Assembly: GCA_965370965.1 (NCBI GenBank)
Contig: CBDUWQ010000106.1
Span: 1 to 12,412, forward strand
Length of the DNA: 12,412 bases
Reading direction: 5' to 3'
From: GH45 sp965370965
GTDB lineage: Bacteria > Bacteroidota > Bacteroidia > Bacteroidales > SZUA-534
Part shown: positions 6,851 to 12,412 of the stretch, piece by piece
Layout: every line of letters begins with the position of its first letter
Position numbering within the stretch: the stretch's first letter is position 1
The notes under the pieces: generated by a model
Told to the model about the DNA's origin: nothing
The model's database searches: none
The model's input: the letters and a program-made list of their open reading frames with translations, nothing else
Made by a program: the position numbers and the translations under genes

Positions 6851-7807
6851 TTAATCATCAGCAAGAAATGCTTTATTGTTAATTATGTAATCGGTGTTTT
6901 GTATTAGCTCATTAACCGATTTGCATTTTTTAATTGTCTTATTTATTTTTCTGCTATCGGCAAAAAGACAGCTAAAAAATTCCCAATAATGTGTAAACTT
7001 ATTTAAAATGTGGGTGTCGCCCGAAAGTGATTTTTTGTAGTGTTCAAGTAAATAATTATGAAACTTACTAAATAGCTCTCTTTTACTTACGGTTGACAAT
7101 GGTTTACCATCTTTTATTTCTCTTGCCAAAAAAGGATTTGAGATAAGCCCCCTTCCAATCATATAGCTATTTACATTTGGAAGAATTACTTGAATATTTT
7201 GAAATGTTTTAATTGAATCAATATCACCATTATAAATTGTTTCATTTTTTGATATTGAATGTATTTCTATAAATTTTTGTATATCGGCATGCCCTTTATA
7301 TTGTTGCTTACCTATTCGCGGGTGGTATATAACCTCATAAATAGAGAATTGGTTAAGAACCTCAATAACCCTGTTTATTTCAGAATCATTGTTATAACCC
7401 GACCTAAGTTTGATGGAAATACTTAGCTTTGTTTTTGGTATTACTTCCTCTAAAATCTGATAAATATTTTTTGGGAAAGCTAACAAACCCGACCCTAACT
7501 TTCGTTTAGCTACCATAGGAAATGGGCAACCTAAATTCCAATTTATTTCTGAATAGCCTAAATCTTCAATTAAATCAGATAGTTTGAGAAAATCTTTTGC
7601 ATTATTCACTAAAATTTGAGGAATGATATCTGTTTTTTTGTTGTTTTCAGGTAAAATATCATTAATATGCTTTTTGCGTATTGAGCCGTCATTTTCAAAC
7701 CGTATAAAAGGAGAATAGTACTTATCAACACCTCCTATTATTTCTGAAAGTGCATTGCGAAATGGATATTCGGTATAACCTTGAAGTGGTGCCAGACTTA
7801 TTTTCAT
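6851..7807 (-). CDS. tRNA-dihydrouridine synthase family protein
   Basis: A 318-residue FMN enzyme that, by family, reduces uridines in the D-loop region of tRNA using NADPH. It begins with the Dus signature MKISLAPLQGYTEYPFR (1-17). The catalytic cysteine is C94 in NWNLGCPFPMVAKRKLGSGLL (89-109). K133 in SIKLRSG and H162 in YHPRIGKQQYKG are the usual FMN/substrate contacts, followed by NGDI (193-196) and the phosphate-binding MIGRGLISNPFL (216-227). A C-terminal helical domain (about 240-318) binds tRNA in this family. Size and layout suggest a DusC-like or short Dus clade; which uridine it modifies cannot be told. The start at 7807 fits the family N-terminus exactly. I see no -7 box; the upstream 70 bases consist largely of dispersed repeat sequence. 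Confidence 0.9.
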   Translation of the reverse strand: MKISLAPLQGYTEYPFRNALSEIIGGVDKYYSPFIRFENDGSIRKKHINDILPENNKKTDIIPQILVNNAKDFLKLSDLIEDLGYSEINWNLGCPFPMVAKRKLGSGLLAFPKNIYQILEEVIPKTKLSISIKLRSGYNNDSEINRVIEVLNQFSIYEVIYHPRIGKQQYKGHADIQKFIEIHSISKNETIYNGDIDSIKTFQNIQVILPNVNSYMIGRGLISNPFLAREIKDGKPLSTVSKRELFSKFHNYLLEHYKKSLSGDTHILNKFTHYWEFFSCLFADSRKINKTIKKCKSVNELIQNTDYIINNKAFLADD

Positions 7808-7823
7808 GTGTTTATAAATTAAA

Positions 7824-7880
7824 ACCGCAGAGAGCGCAGAGAAAATATTTTAATTATTTTCGTGAATTTGTGAAATTTTA
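7824..7880. repeat. Dispersed intergenic repeats (CGCAGAG doublet and CGTGAATTTGTG)
   Basis: CCGCAGAGAGCGCAGAG (7825-7841) is a doubled CGC(A)GAG motif similar to the inverted CTTTGCGGCTTTGCG near 752-771. It is followed by CGTGAATTTGTGAAATTTTA (7861-7880), related to the repeat at 5354-5383. They stand just upstream of the Dus gene on its 5' side. Confidence 0.5.
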
Positions 7881-7949
7881 CCATCCATATATATTTATGC
7901 ATTGGCATACCATTAGGTTGTAATAAAGTTTCAGAGATATTTTACCGAC

Positions 7950-7986
7950 AAGGATGGCGGTGTTACAATGAACCACTGCCATCCTT
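7950..7986. repeat. Long 13-bp hairpin between the PspC and Dus genes
   Basis: Arm 7950-7962 (AAGGATGGCGGTG) pairs with 7974-7986 (CACTGCCATCCTT) at 12 of 13 positions, with an 11-base loop. The one mismatch becomes a G-U pair in one RNA strand. It lies 43 bases beyond the stop of the long PspC gene and upstream of the Dus start. A terminator for the PspC operon is plausible from its position, but no T-run follows on the minus strand. Confidence 0.55.
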
Positions 7987-8028
7987 AACGAAAATTTATA
8001 ACTATGTATTTTAAAAAAAACAGCAATA

Positions 8029-9600
8029 TTATTGTTTATTATTACTATTGTAATCTAATCCATCATCGGTCATTTGCCAGCATTTGCCTGTAATTTCCCA
8101 TAGTCTAATACCTTTGACAGTTTGTGCACTACTAAGGGTTTGTTTTAGGTTTTTTCCGATGCATACATTCTGCCCTTCAGGTAAATAAAGTACAATATCA
8201 AGATCAGGAAAAATCCATCTATCATGGTTTTTAAGGTAAAACAGCGGGTCAATATAAAGAATGGAATCCTGCAAATGCCAGTTAAATTCAATATTTGAGG
8301 TATTTTTTTGTGCCAAACGGTTGGTTGCCCCCCGAGCCTCTTTCTCAAACTTTATTGATATTTGGCTGCTTGATGTATGGTGTATTTTTAAATCGGGCTT
8401 TAAATAAATGCGATCAGGATTTTTTTCGTGCGAATAAACATTAAGCCCCTCATCAAAAAAGTATATTTCTGAAAAATCATCCATGTTTAGACTCGACTTT
8501 ACATAAAGGGTTTGATTTGCAGGAAGGTTCATCTCAACTGTATCGTCAATTCGGGTTGAAAAAGCATATTCCTTAACCTCAAACAGAGTAATACCAATAA
8601 GTATTATTATGCTTAATACCCAAGCCACTGAAGCAACTACCGAAATAATCCTATCATTTGCCTTAAATCTTAAAATTAGTTTTAGTCCCCAATAAATAAT
8701 TGCCAAAATAGGTGCAGCAACAAAAATTATTGTACAAACTGTGGCCAACAAAACACTTTTTGGGTTTACCACCGAAAACAGAAAGTCGGGTATTAAAAAA
8801 TGGTGCTGGTTTGTATGTATCCATGGCAAAAACGAGTCGCTAAATATAAAAACACTAAACATGCCTGTAATTAGTCCAATGCCTGTAATTATAAGTGATA
8901 TACCTATAATTATTAAAATAGCTCTTCCAAAAAAATTGATAATCTCAACAAAACCGTTACCTGCATTATTAAAGTTGCTGCGGGTTTTATGGTATCTATC
9001 AGAATTTCTCATTTTTTTAAAGTTTCCTTTAACATTTTCATATTCGTTTTTAATACGCTGTTCAATATCGGCAATGGTAAAATTTTCGCCACGCATTTCC
9101 ATTTTTTGTGCACTGGTAAATGCAGGTGGTATTACTATCCACAAAATAAGGTACAAAGCAATAGGAAAACCGGCAAATGGAAACGATAAAACAACAAAAA
9201 GCACACGCAAAATTATCGGGTCAATATTAAAGTATGCCCCCAATCCCGAGCAAACACCCCCAGCAACATTATTGTCTAAATCGCGATAAAACTTTTTATG
9301 TGTAGTTTGTTCAGCGTAGGGTTGCTCATTGTTGTCATCTTCTACAAAATCTTCGGGCCTACCCATTATTTCAATCATTTCATTAACATCATCAATATTA
9401 ATGGCCTGTTTTTGTTCGTTTAGTTTCAACTGCAACAGTTCAGCAATCCTGTTTTCAATATCAGCAATAATTTCATTGCCTTCGCGGTCAGTCTTAAACC
9501 TACCTCTTATATTTTTTATGTAATTATTAAGAATTTCAAAAGCGTCTTCATCAACATGAAATACAACTCCGTTTATATTAAATTTAACTATCTTTTTCAT
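8029..9600 (-). CDS. PspC-domain membrane protein, long paralogue
   Basis: A 523-residue inner-membrane protein from the ATG at 9600. Residues 1 to about 90 are a cytoplasmic N-terminal region seen in Bacteroidota PspC proteins (VVFHVDEDAFEILNNY, DIENRIAELL, EMIEIMGRPEDF). The PspC domain is at about 104-170 (FYRDLDNNVAGGVCSGLGAYF, then a hydrophobic segment 130-158 ending LILWIVIPPA). More membrane segments lie near 224-255, 283-309 and 318-341. A beta-rich, presumably periplasmic tail (about 350-523) contains WQMTDDGLDY near the end. By family, PspC-like proteins sense or relay envelope stress; the partner here is unknown. The frame extends 7 codons upstream to a GTG at 9621, but that lies in a dispersed repeat, and the paralogue at 10775 aligns from the MKKIVKFNINGVVFH start. 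It is probably co-transcribed with padR, 85 bases upstream. Confidence 0.88.
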   Translation of the reverse strand: MKKIVKFNINGVVFHVDEDAFEILNNYIKNIRGRFKTDREGNEIIADIENRIAELLQLKLNEQKQAINIDDVNEMIEIMGRPEDFVEDDNNEQPYAEQTTHKKFYRDLDNNVAGGVCSGLGAYFNIDPIILRVLFVVLSFPFAGFPIALYLILWIVIPPAFTSAQKMEMRGENFTIADIEQRIKNEYENVKGNFKKMRNSDRYHKTRSNFNNAGNGFVEIINFFGRAILIIIGISLIITGIGLITGMFSVFIFSDSFLPWIHTNQHHFLIPDFLFSVVNPKSVLLATVCTIIFVAAPILAIIYWGLKLILRFKANDRIISVVASVAWVLSIIILIGITLFEVKEYAFSTRIDDTVEMNLPANQTLYVKSSLNMDDFSEIYFFDEGLNVYSHEKNPDRIYLKPDLKIHHTSSSQISIKFEKEARGATNRLAQKNTSNIEFNWHLQDSILYIDPLFYLKNHDRWIFPDLDIVLYLPEGQNVCIGKNLKQTLSSAQTVKGIRLWEITGKCWQMTDDGLDYNSNNKQ

Positions 9601-9614
9601 CTGTTTAAAATTTG

Positions 9615-9644
9615 TGCCCACTAATTACTATTTGCCACCTGTCT
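9615..9644 (-). repeat. Copy of dispersed GTAATTAGTGGGCA repeat
   Basis: Bases 9615-9628 are the exact reverse complement of 5370-5383. CACCTGTCT (9636-9644) also recurs at 5402-5410 near the other copy, though in the opposite relative orientation. The copy fills the gap between padR and the long PspC gene. Confidence 0.55.
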
Positions 9645-9685
9645 GCTATGGGCTGTTTCATAATATTTAACTCTATTGTTTGATG

Positions 9686-10036
9686 TTACTTTTTTTTATC
9701 TTGCCTGTCGGCAGACAGGTTTATTGATTCAACAGCAGTAACCAGCTCATTCCATGATATATTCAGCTCTTTTAAAAATTCATTCCCAAGTTCTGTTAGA
9801 GTATAATACTTTCTAGGAGGCCCCTGAGTTGATTCTTCCCACCTATAGCTAAGCAAGCCTGCATTTTTTTGGCGGGTTAGTAATGGGTAAAGAGTTCCTT
9901 CAACTACAATTAGCTTTGAGCCCTTAAGCTCAACTATTATTTCAGAAGCGTAACAATCCTTTTTTGACAGGATAGATAGAATACAAAATTCCAGTACGCC
10001 CTTTTTCATTTGTGCTTTGGTATTATCAAGTTTCAT
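9686..10036 (-). CDS. PadR-family transcriptional regulator
   Basis: A 116-residue dimeric winged-helix repressor. The helix-turn-helix region is MKKGVLEFCILSILSKKDCYASEIIVEL (10-37). The wing region is VEGTLYPLLTRQKNAGLLSYRW followed by QGPPRKYYTLTELG (45-84), closely typical of PadR. A C-terminal helix (about 85-107) would dimerise. By family it would repress its own operon; no ligand can be named. It sits between two PspC genes in the same direction, a pairing I recognise in Bacteroidota. The last nine or so residues (SADRQDKKK) are encoded by a CCTGTC/GACAGG palindrome plus an A-run, so the tail looks repeat-derived. The start at 10036 gives the usual family N-terminus (NTKAQMKKGVLEF). 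I see no -7 box in the 136 bases upstream, which favours read-through from the short PspC gene. Confidence 0.92.
   Translation of the reverse strand: MKLDNTKAQMKKGVLEFCILSILSKKDCYASEIIVELKGSKLIVVEGTLYPLLTRQKNAGLLSYRWEESTQGPPRKYYTLTELGNEFLKELNISWNELVTAVESINLSADRQDKKK
9704..9719. repeat. CCTGTC/GACAGG palindrome inside the padR 3' end
   Basis: CCTGTC (9704-9709), loop GGCA, GACAGG (9714-9719): a perfect 6-bp stem inside the last codons of padR. It resembles the TGCCTGC-type palindromes at 415-450 and 537-561. On the minus strand it is followed by A residues, not T, so it is not a terminator for padR. Confidence 0.6.
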
Positions 10037-10172
10037 TATTTTTATTTTTAGTCATGATTTACATAAATGGATTATTGTTTTTTAGTTTTATTAATTTGTA
10101 TAATCATGAGATTCAGTTAATTAAATAATTATATCTGCATACTTATTTTGTGTTTTTTAAAAAAGCATACTT

Positions 10173-10775
10173 CTATAAGTTTATTTTACGTTTTACATTT
10201 TCAAACTCATCTTTTACCGTATTTTTAATATTCTCAACAGTAATGGGTTTACCACGCATTTCAAGTTTTTGGGCTGAGGTAATTGCCTCGGGTATAGCTA
10301 TCCAAAGAATAAGGTATATTATTATTCCTGCAAAAAAGAATACTCCAAAAACAATAAATATTACTCTAAAAACCCACGTATCAGTTCCAAAGTAGGCTCC
10401 TAACCCCGAGCAAACGCCTCCAAGCACCCTATCATCAGGGTTGCGATACATACGTTTCGATGTCCGCTCTTTGTAATAATTGCTACCTTTATTTTTTTGC
10501 GGGTCATCTGCATCATCAACAAAATCGTGTGGTTCGCCCATAACGGTAATTATGGCTTTTATATCGTCAACTCGAATTAAATCTTTTTGCCGGTTGATGC
10601 GCTCGGCAAAAAGTTCTGAAAGGCGAGATTCAATATCCTGCATAATGCTTCTTTTCTCTTTTTCATCAAAAAATTGCCTTTCAATGGCTTGAAGATACGA
10701 TTTGAGTATTTTGTATGCTTCATCATCAATGTGAAAAAGTAATCCGCCAAGATTGATACTGATTGTTTGTGTCAT
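10173..10775 (-). CDS. PspC-domain protein, short paralogue
   Basis: A 200-residue paralogue of the long PspC protein. The two share the N-terminal region (LLFHIDDEAYKILKSY, DIESRLSELF, VMGEPHDFVDD) and the PspC domain at about 108-175 (RMYRNPDDRVLGGVCSGLGAYF, membrane segment about 135-162, then ITSAQKLEMRGKPIT). It stops after FENVKRKINL, just where the long one continues into three more membrane segments and the beta-rich tail. I found no continuation of that tail in the 136 bases downstream, so this is a short form and not a recent frameshift. It is probably an inner-membrane protein with a cytoplasmic N-terminus. It is the first gene of the operon, followed by padR and the long PspC. The ATG at 10775 matches the start of the paralogue. 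Confidence 0.88.
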   Translation of the reverse strand: MTQTISINLGGLLFHIDDEAYKILKSYLQAIERQFFDEKEKRSIMQDIESRLSELFAERINRQKDLIRVDDIKAIITVMGEPHDFVDDADDPQKNKGSNYYKERTSKRMYRNPDDRVLGGVCSGLGAYFGTDTWVFRVIFIVFGVFFFAGIIIYLILWIAIPEAITSAQKLEMRGKPITVENIKNTVKDEFENVKRKINL

Positions 10776-10837
10776 GATTTTTAAGGTTTAACATGCGACA
10801 TTTTTATTTTTTTAAGAAAAAGTGTTTTGTAATTTTT

Positions 10838-10861
10838 ATAGTACTATCCTTTACAAGGATA
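10838..10861 (-). promoter_or_regulatory. Palindrome and hairpin in the leader of the PspC/PadR operon
   Basis: ATAGTACTAT (10838-10847) is a perfect 10-bp palindrome. Overlapping it, TATCCTT-TAC-AAGGATA (10845-10861) is a perfect 7-bp hairpin. Both lie downstream of the predicted -7 box, at or near the 5' end of the transcript. They could be a second repressor site or a transcript-stabilising hairpin. Confidence 0.5.
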
Positions 10862-10870
10862 ATTGCATTG

Positions 10871-10903
10871 CAAAGATATATAAATAATATAGAACTATGC
10901 AAT
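10871..10903 (-). promoter_or_regulatory. Promoter of the short PspC - padR - long PspC operon
   Basis: On the minus strand, TATCTTTG (10878 down to 10871) matches TAnnTTTG exactly. ATTG (10903-10900) is a -33 candidate 21 bases upstream. The predicted start near 10866 gives a leader of about 90 bases. It is the only good promoter I see for the three genes. Confidence 0.55.
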
Positions 10904-10913
10904 ACATAGTACT
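10891..10913. promoter_or_regulatory. Candidate PadR operator overlapping the -33 box
   Basis: AGAACTATG (10891-10899) and CATAGTACT (10905-10913) are inverted arms around CAATA, matching at 8 of 9 positions. The dyad covers the -33 element. A second related core, TAGTACTA, lies in the leader palindrome at 10838-10847. PadR proteins bind such spaced dyads, and padR is the second gene of this operon. Binding is inferred, not shown. Confidence 0.5.
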
Positions 10914-11278
10914 AAAATTTTGCAATATTTATTTTGGAAATATTAACAAACCAATTATTTATGCTCTTTAATAGTTTGATAATGAATTATATGAGCAGGT
11001 ACATTCAAATGTAAAAATTGAATAAAAAGTTGTAGAATTGTCCACTTAAATATGATATAAAGCCTAACATTATAGAAAATATAAGATTAACACCCAATTA
11101 AAATGGGTAAAAAAAGCAAGACATTTCTTCCGAAATATGTAATACCGCCCCCTATGCGATAATTACAACCGCCCAGAGGGCTGTGTTACACTAATGCCGT
11201 CGTAATTAGGGCAAATAAGCACATCTTTGGAAAGGGATTTGAAGGAGAGATTGCAAACATATATGATTGTTGCGGAGA
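10914..11278. other. Gene-free stretch, partly GC-richer and structured
   Basis: Bases 10914 to about 11090 are AT-rich with no gene or clear motif. A weak CCCA/TGGG dyad lies at about 11094-11107. From about 11138 the composition shifts to GC-richer, less biased sequence up to the stop of the next gene (see 11138-11285). I see no tRNA, no transposase remnant and no clear promoter. Confidence 0.6.
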
Positions 11279-11285
11279 CTATCCA
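11138..11285. other. GC-richer foldable block of unknown nature
   Basis: The block stands out from the very AT-rich DNA on both sides. TAATTAC (11160-11166) pairs with GTAATTA (11202-11208). Inside that stem are two further hairpins: GCCC-AGA-GGGC (11171-11181) and GTGT-T-ACAC (11183-11191). A CCG(C/T)C core is repeated near 11145, 11169 and 11197. The block runs into the stop codon of the neighbouring minus-strand gene (11279-11281). It could be a recombination site, a small structured RNA or a conserved repeat; I cannot tell which. Confidence 0.4.
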
Positions 11286-12376
11286 ATGTCAAAACTATTT
11301 AATTCCGTTACTTTATATTTAGATTTTTCTTTTTCAATTTTACAATTTAAAAGAACCTTTTTATTACTCTTGAACGCTTCTGCTGCTAATTTTATTTGGT
11401 TTGAACTTAATTTTACAGAAACTGTATTTTTAACATTATTTATTGTGCTTTCAATCGAAATAGTATTTTTATCACTTTCAATATCTTTTGATTGTAGTTG
11501 AATAATTTTACCGGAAACATCAATATAATTCTCGGTAATTTCCTTCATTTTTTCTCTTATTTTTTTTGAAAAAGAAGCCAAGTTATTCACTTTTTCTCTG
11601 CTTAAATCTTTTGCAATTGTTGTTTCATTAACATCAATTCCTTTCAAAGATAATTCAATGTCTGCATACTCGATATTTTTATAAAGATTTTTTATTTTAT
11701 CAGAAACGTTTACACTTATATATTTTTTATTTTCCAAAATAAATTCATCATCAGGTTCAAAATTTTCGTGAGCAATAATTTCATTATTTACAAAATCTGC
11801 TACATTCATCAAATTACTATTTATTTCTTTCCCTGTAAGTCCATCTTCAAAGAGAGTTTTTTCTTTTATAAATTCATTATTAGGTAATTGTATCTTTGTT
11901 ATTAAACTACCAATGTCGTTTTTGAAAAAATTACAATAATTCAAATATCTTTCAGATTCCTCTCTACCTTCAAAAAAATGTGGTTTTTTGATAACTGTAA
12001 AATTTGCTATCTGCTCCAATAATTCTCTTGAATTATTCATTAAACTACTAAAAAAAGGAATACTTGGTTTCCCATTTTTTATATCATCATTGTGTATATG
12101 AAATGCCAAAATTTGTCTATCATCTATAATTATTGAGCCTAAATCATCAATATCATCATTCAAATATATTTGTGTTAAAATATCTATACTTTTCAAGATA
12201 GATTTTTCAAAATCATTGTTTTCAATTTTATTATAAATATGTAAATTATACCCCTTTGATATACCTAAATCAGCAGGTGGTAAATATATGTCAAATTTTG
12301 ATTTGCTTTCTAATTTAGTCCATTCTCTATTTAACAATAGACTTGAAATATTATTATATATATATTGATTTTTCAT
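11279..12376 (-). CDS. Unrecognised 365-residue accessory protein
   Basis: I do not recognise a named family. The product is acidic to neutral, very rich in Asn, Lys, Ile and Glu, with no signal peptide or membrane segment, so it is probably cytoplasmic. Three parts can be seen. Residues 1 to about 130 are a mixed alpha/beta region (MKNQYIYNNISSLL, DIYLPPADLG, FDSP-free IIIDDRQILAFHI). Residues 135-170 contain GREESERYLNYCNFF followed by GSLITKIQLP. Residues 255-285 are helical, followed by a small beta-rich C-terminal domain (286-365: VSGKIIQLQSKD, NTVSVKLS, KVLLNCKIEKEKSKY) that looks OB-fold-like. The gene is visibly more AT-rich than its neighbours, which suggests transfer. The ATG at 12376 follows an A/T-rich leader with 36 bases left in the window, so an upstream partner may lie outside. 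A defence-type role is possible but unsupported. Confidence 0.75.
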   Translation of the reverse strand: MKNQYIYNNISSLLLNREWTKLESKSKFDIYLPPADLGISKGYNLHIYNKIENNDFEKSILKSIDILTQIYLNDDIDDLGSIIIDDRQILAFHIHNDDIKNGKPSIPFFSSLMNNSRELLEQIANFTVIKKPHFFEGREESERYLNYCNFFKNDIGSLITKIQLPNNEFIKEKTLFEDGLTGKEINSNLMNVADFVNNEIIAHENFEPDDEFILENKKYISVNVSDKIKNLYKNIEYADIELSLKGIDVNETTIAKDLSREKVNNLASFSKKIREKMKEITENYIDVSGKIIQLQSKDIESDKNTISIESTINNVKNTVSVKLSSNQIKLAAEAFKSNKKVLLNCKIEKEKSKYKVTELNSFDIG

Positions 12377-12412
12377 TATAAATACTTTTTAAATAATAAA
12401 TCAATAGTCTCT

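Noticed and set aside
8741..9289. 182-codon plus-strand frame opposite the long PspC gene
   Set aside because: It is the antisense shadow of a clear membrane-protein gene; its composition reflects the opposite strand and no motif is seen.
9601..9621. GTG start adding 7 residues to the long PspC protein
   Set aside because: It falls inside a dispersed repeat, and the paralogue aligns from the ATG at 9600.
11090..11285. Integron attC site
   Set aside because: The gene-plus-hairpin layout is suggestive, but I could not find RYYYAAC/GTTRRRY core sites in the expected positions on either strand.
11163..11501. Plus-strand frame open through the structured block and into the antisense of the accessory gene
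   Set aside because: It begins after a TAA with no start codon before 11286, has no promoter, and the downstream part is a hydrophobic shadow of the minus-strand gene. The first 40 codons look mildly protein-like, so a search would be worthwhile, but I cannot support a gene.

Overview
The window looks like a chromosomal segment of a low-GC Bacteroidota bacterium. The evidence is a secreted protein with a type IX secretion (T9SS) C-terminal sorting domain, several promoters of the Bacteroidota type (TAnnTTTG at -7), a Bacteroidota-style Mrp, a DUF3109 protein and a PadR/PspC operon. A finer placement is not possible from the sequence alone.

Layout. Bases 1-801 hold no credible gene. Bases 385-630 are a dense run of short palindromes that resemble dispersed intergenic repeats. 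Next come a T9SS cargo protein (minus, 802-1890) and, divergent from it, the iron-sulfur carrier ATPase Mrp (2056-3174). A small helical protein (3297-3563) follows. A DUF3109 cysteine-cluster protein (minus, 3742-4311) and a FemAB/GNAT-like protein (4409-5293) diverge from a compact 97-bp double promoter. A nucleotide pyrophosphatase/phosphodiesterase (5441-6682) converges on a tRNA-dihydrouridine synthase (minus, 6851-7807).

Bases 8029-10775 form a probable minus-strand operon: short PspC protein, PadR repressor, long PspC membrane protein. Its promoter region (about 10838-10913) carries several palindromes, and one of them overlaps the -33 element. The simplest reading is autoregulation by the PadR protein of a two-paralogue envelope-stress-type module.

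The right end changes character. A 500-bp stretch without a gene (10776-11278) contains a GC-richer, foldable block (about 11138-11285). The block reaches the stop codon of a very AT-rich, unrecognised 365-codon gene (minus, 11279-12376). This may be the edge of an accessory or transferred segment.

Most genes are housekeeping or ordinary accessory genes. The better leads are the PadR/double-PspC control region, the accessory gene with its adjoining structured block, and the recurrent intergenic repeats. I see no rRNA, tRNA, CRISPR array or intact insertion sequence, and no proven new system.
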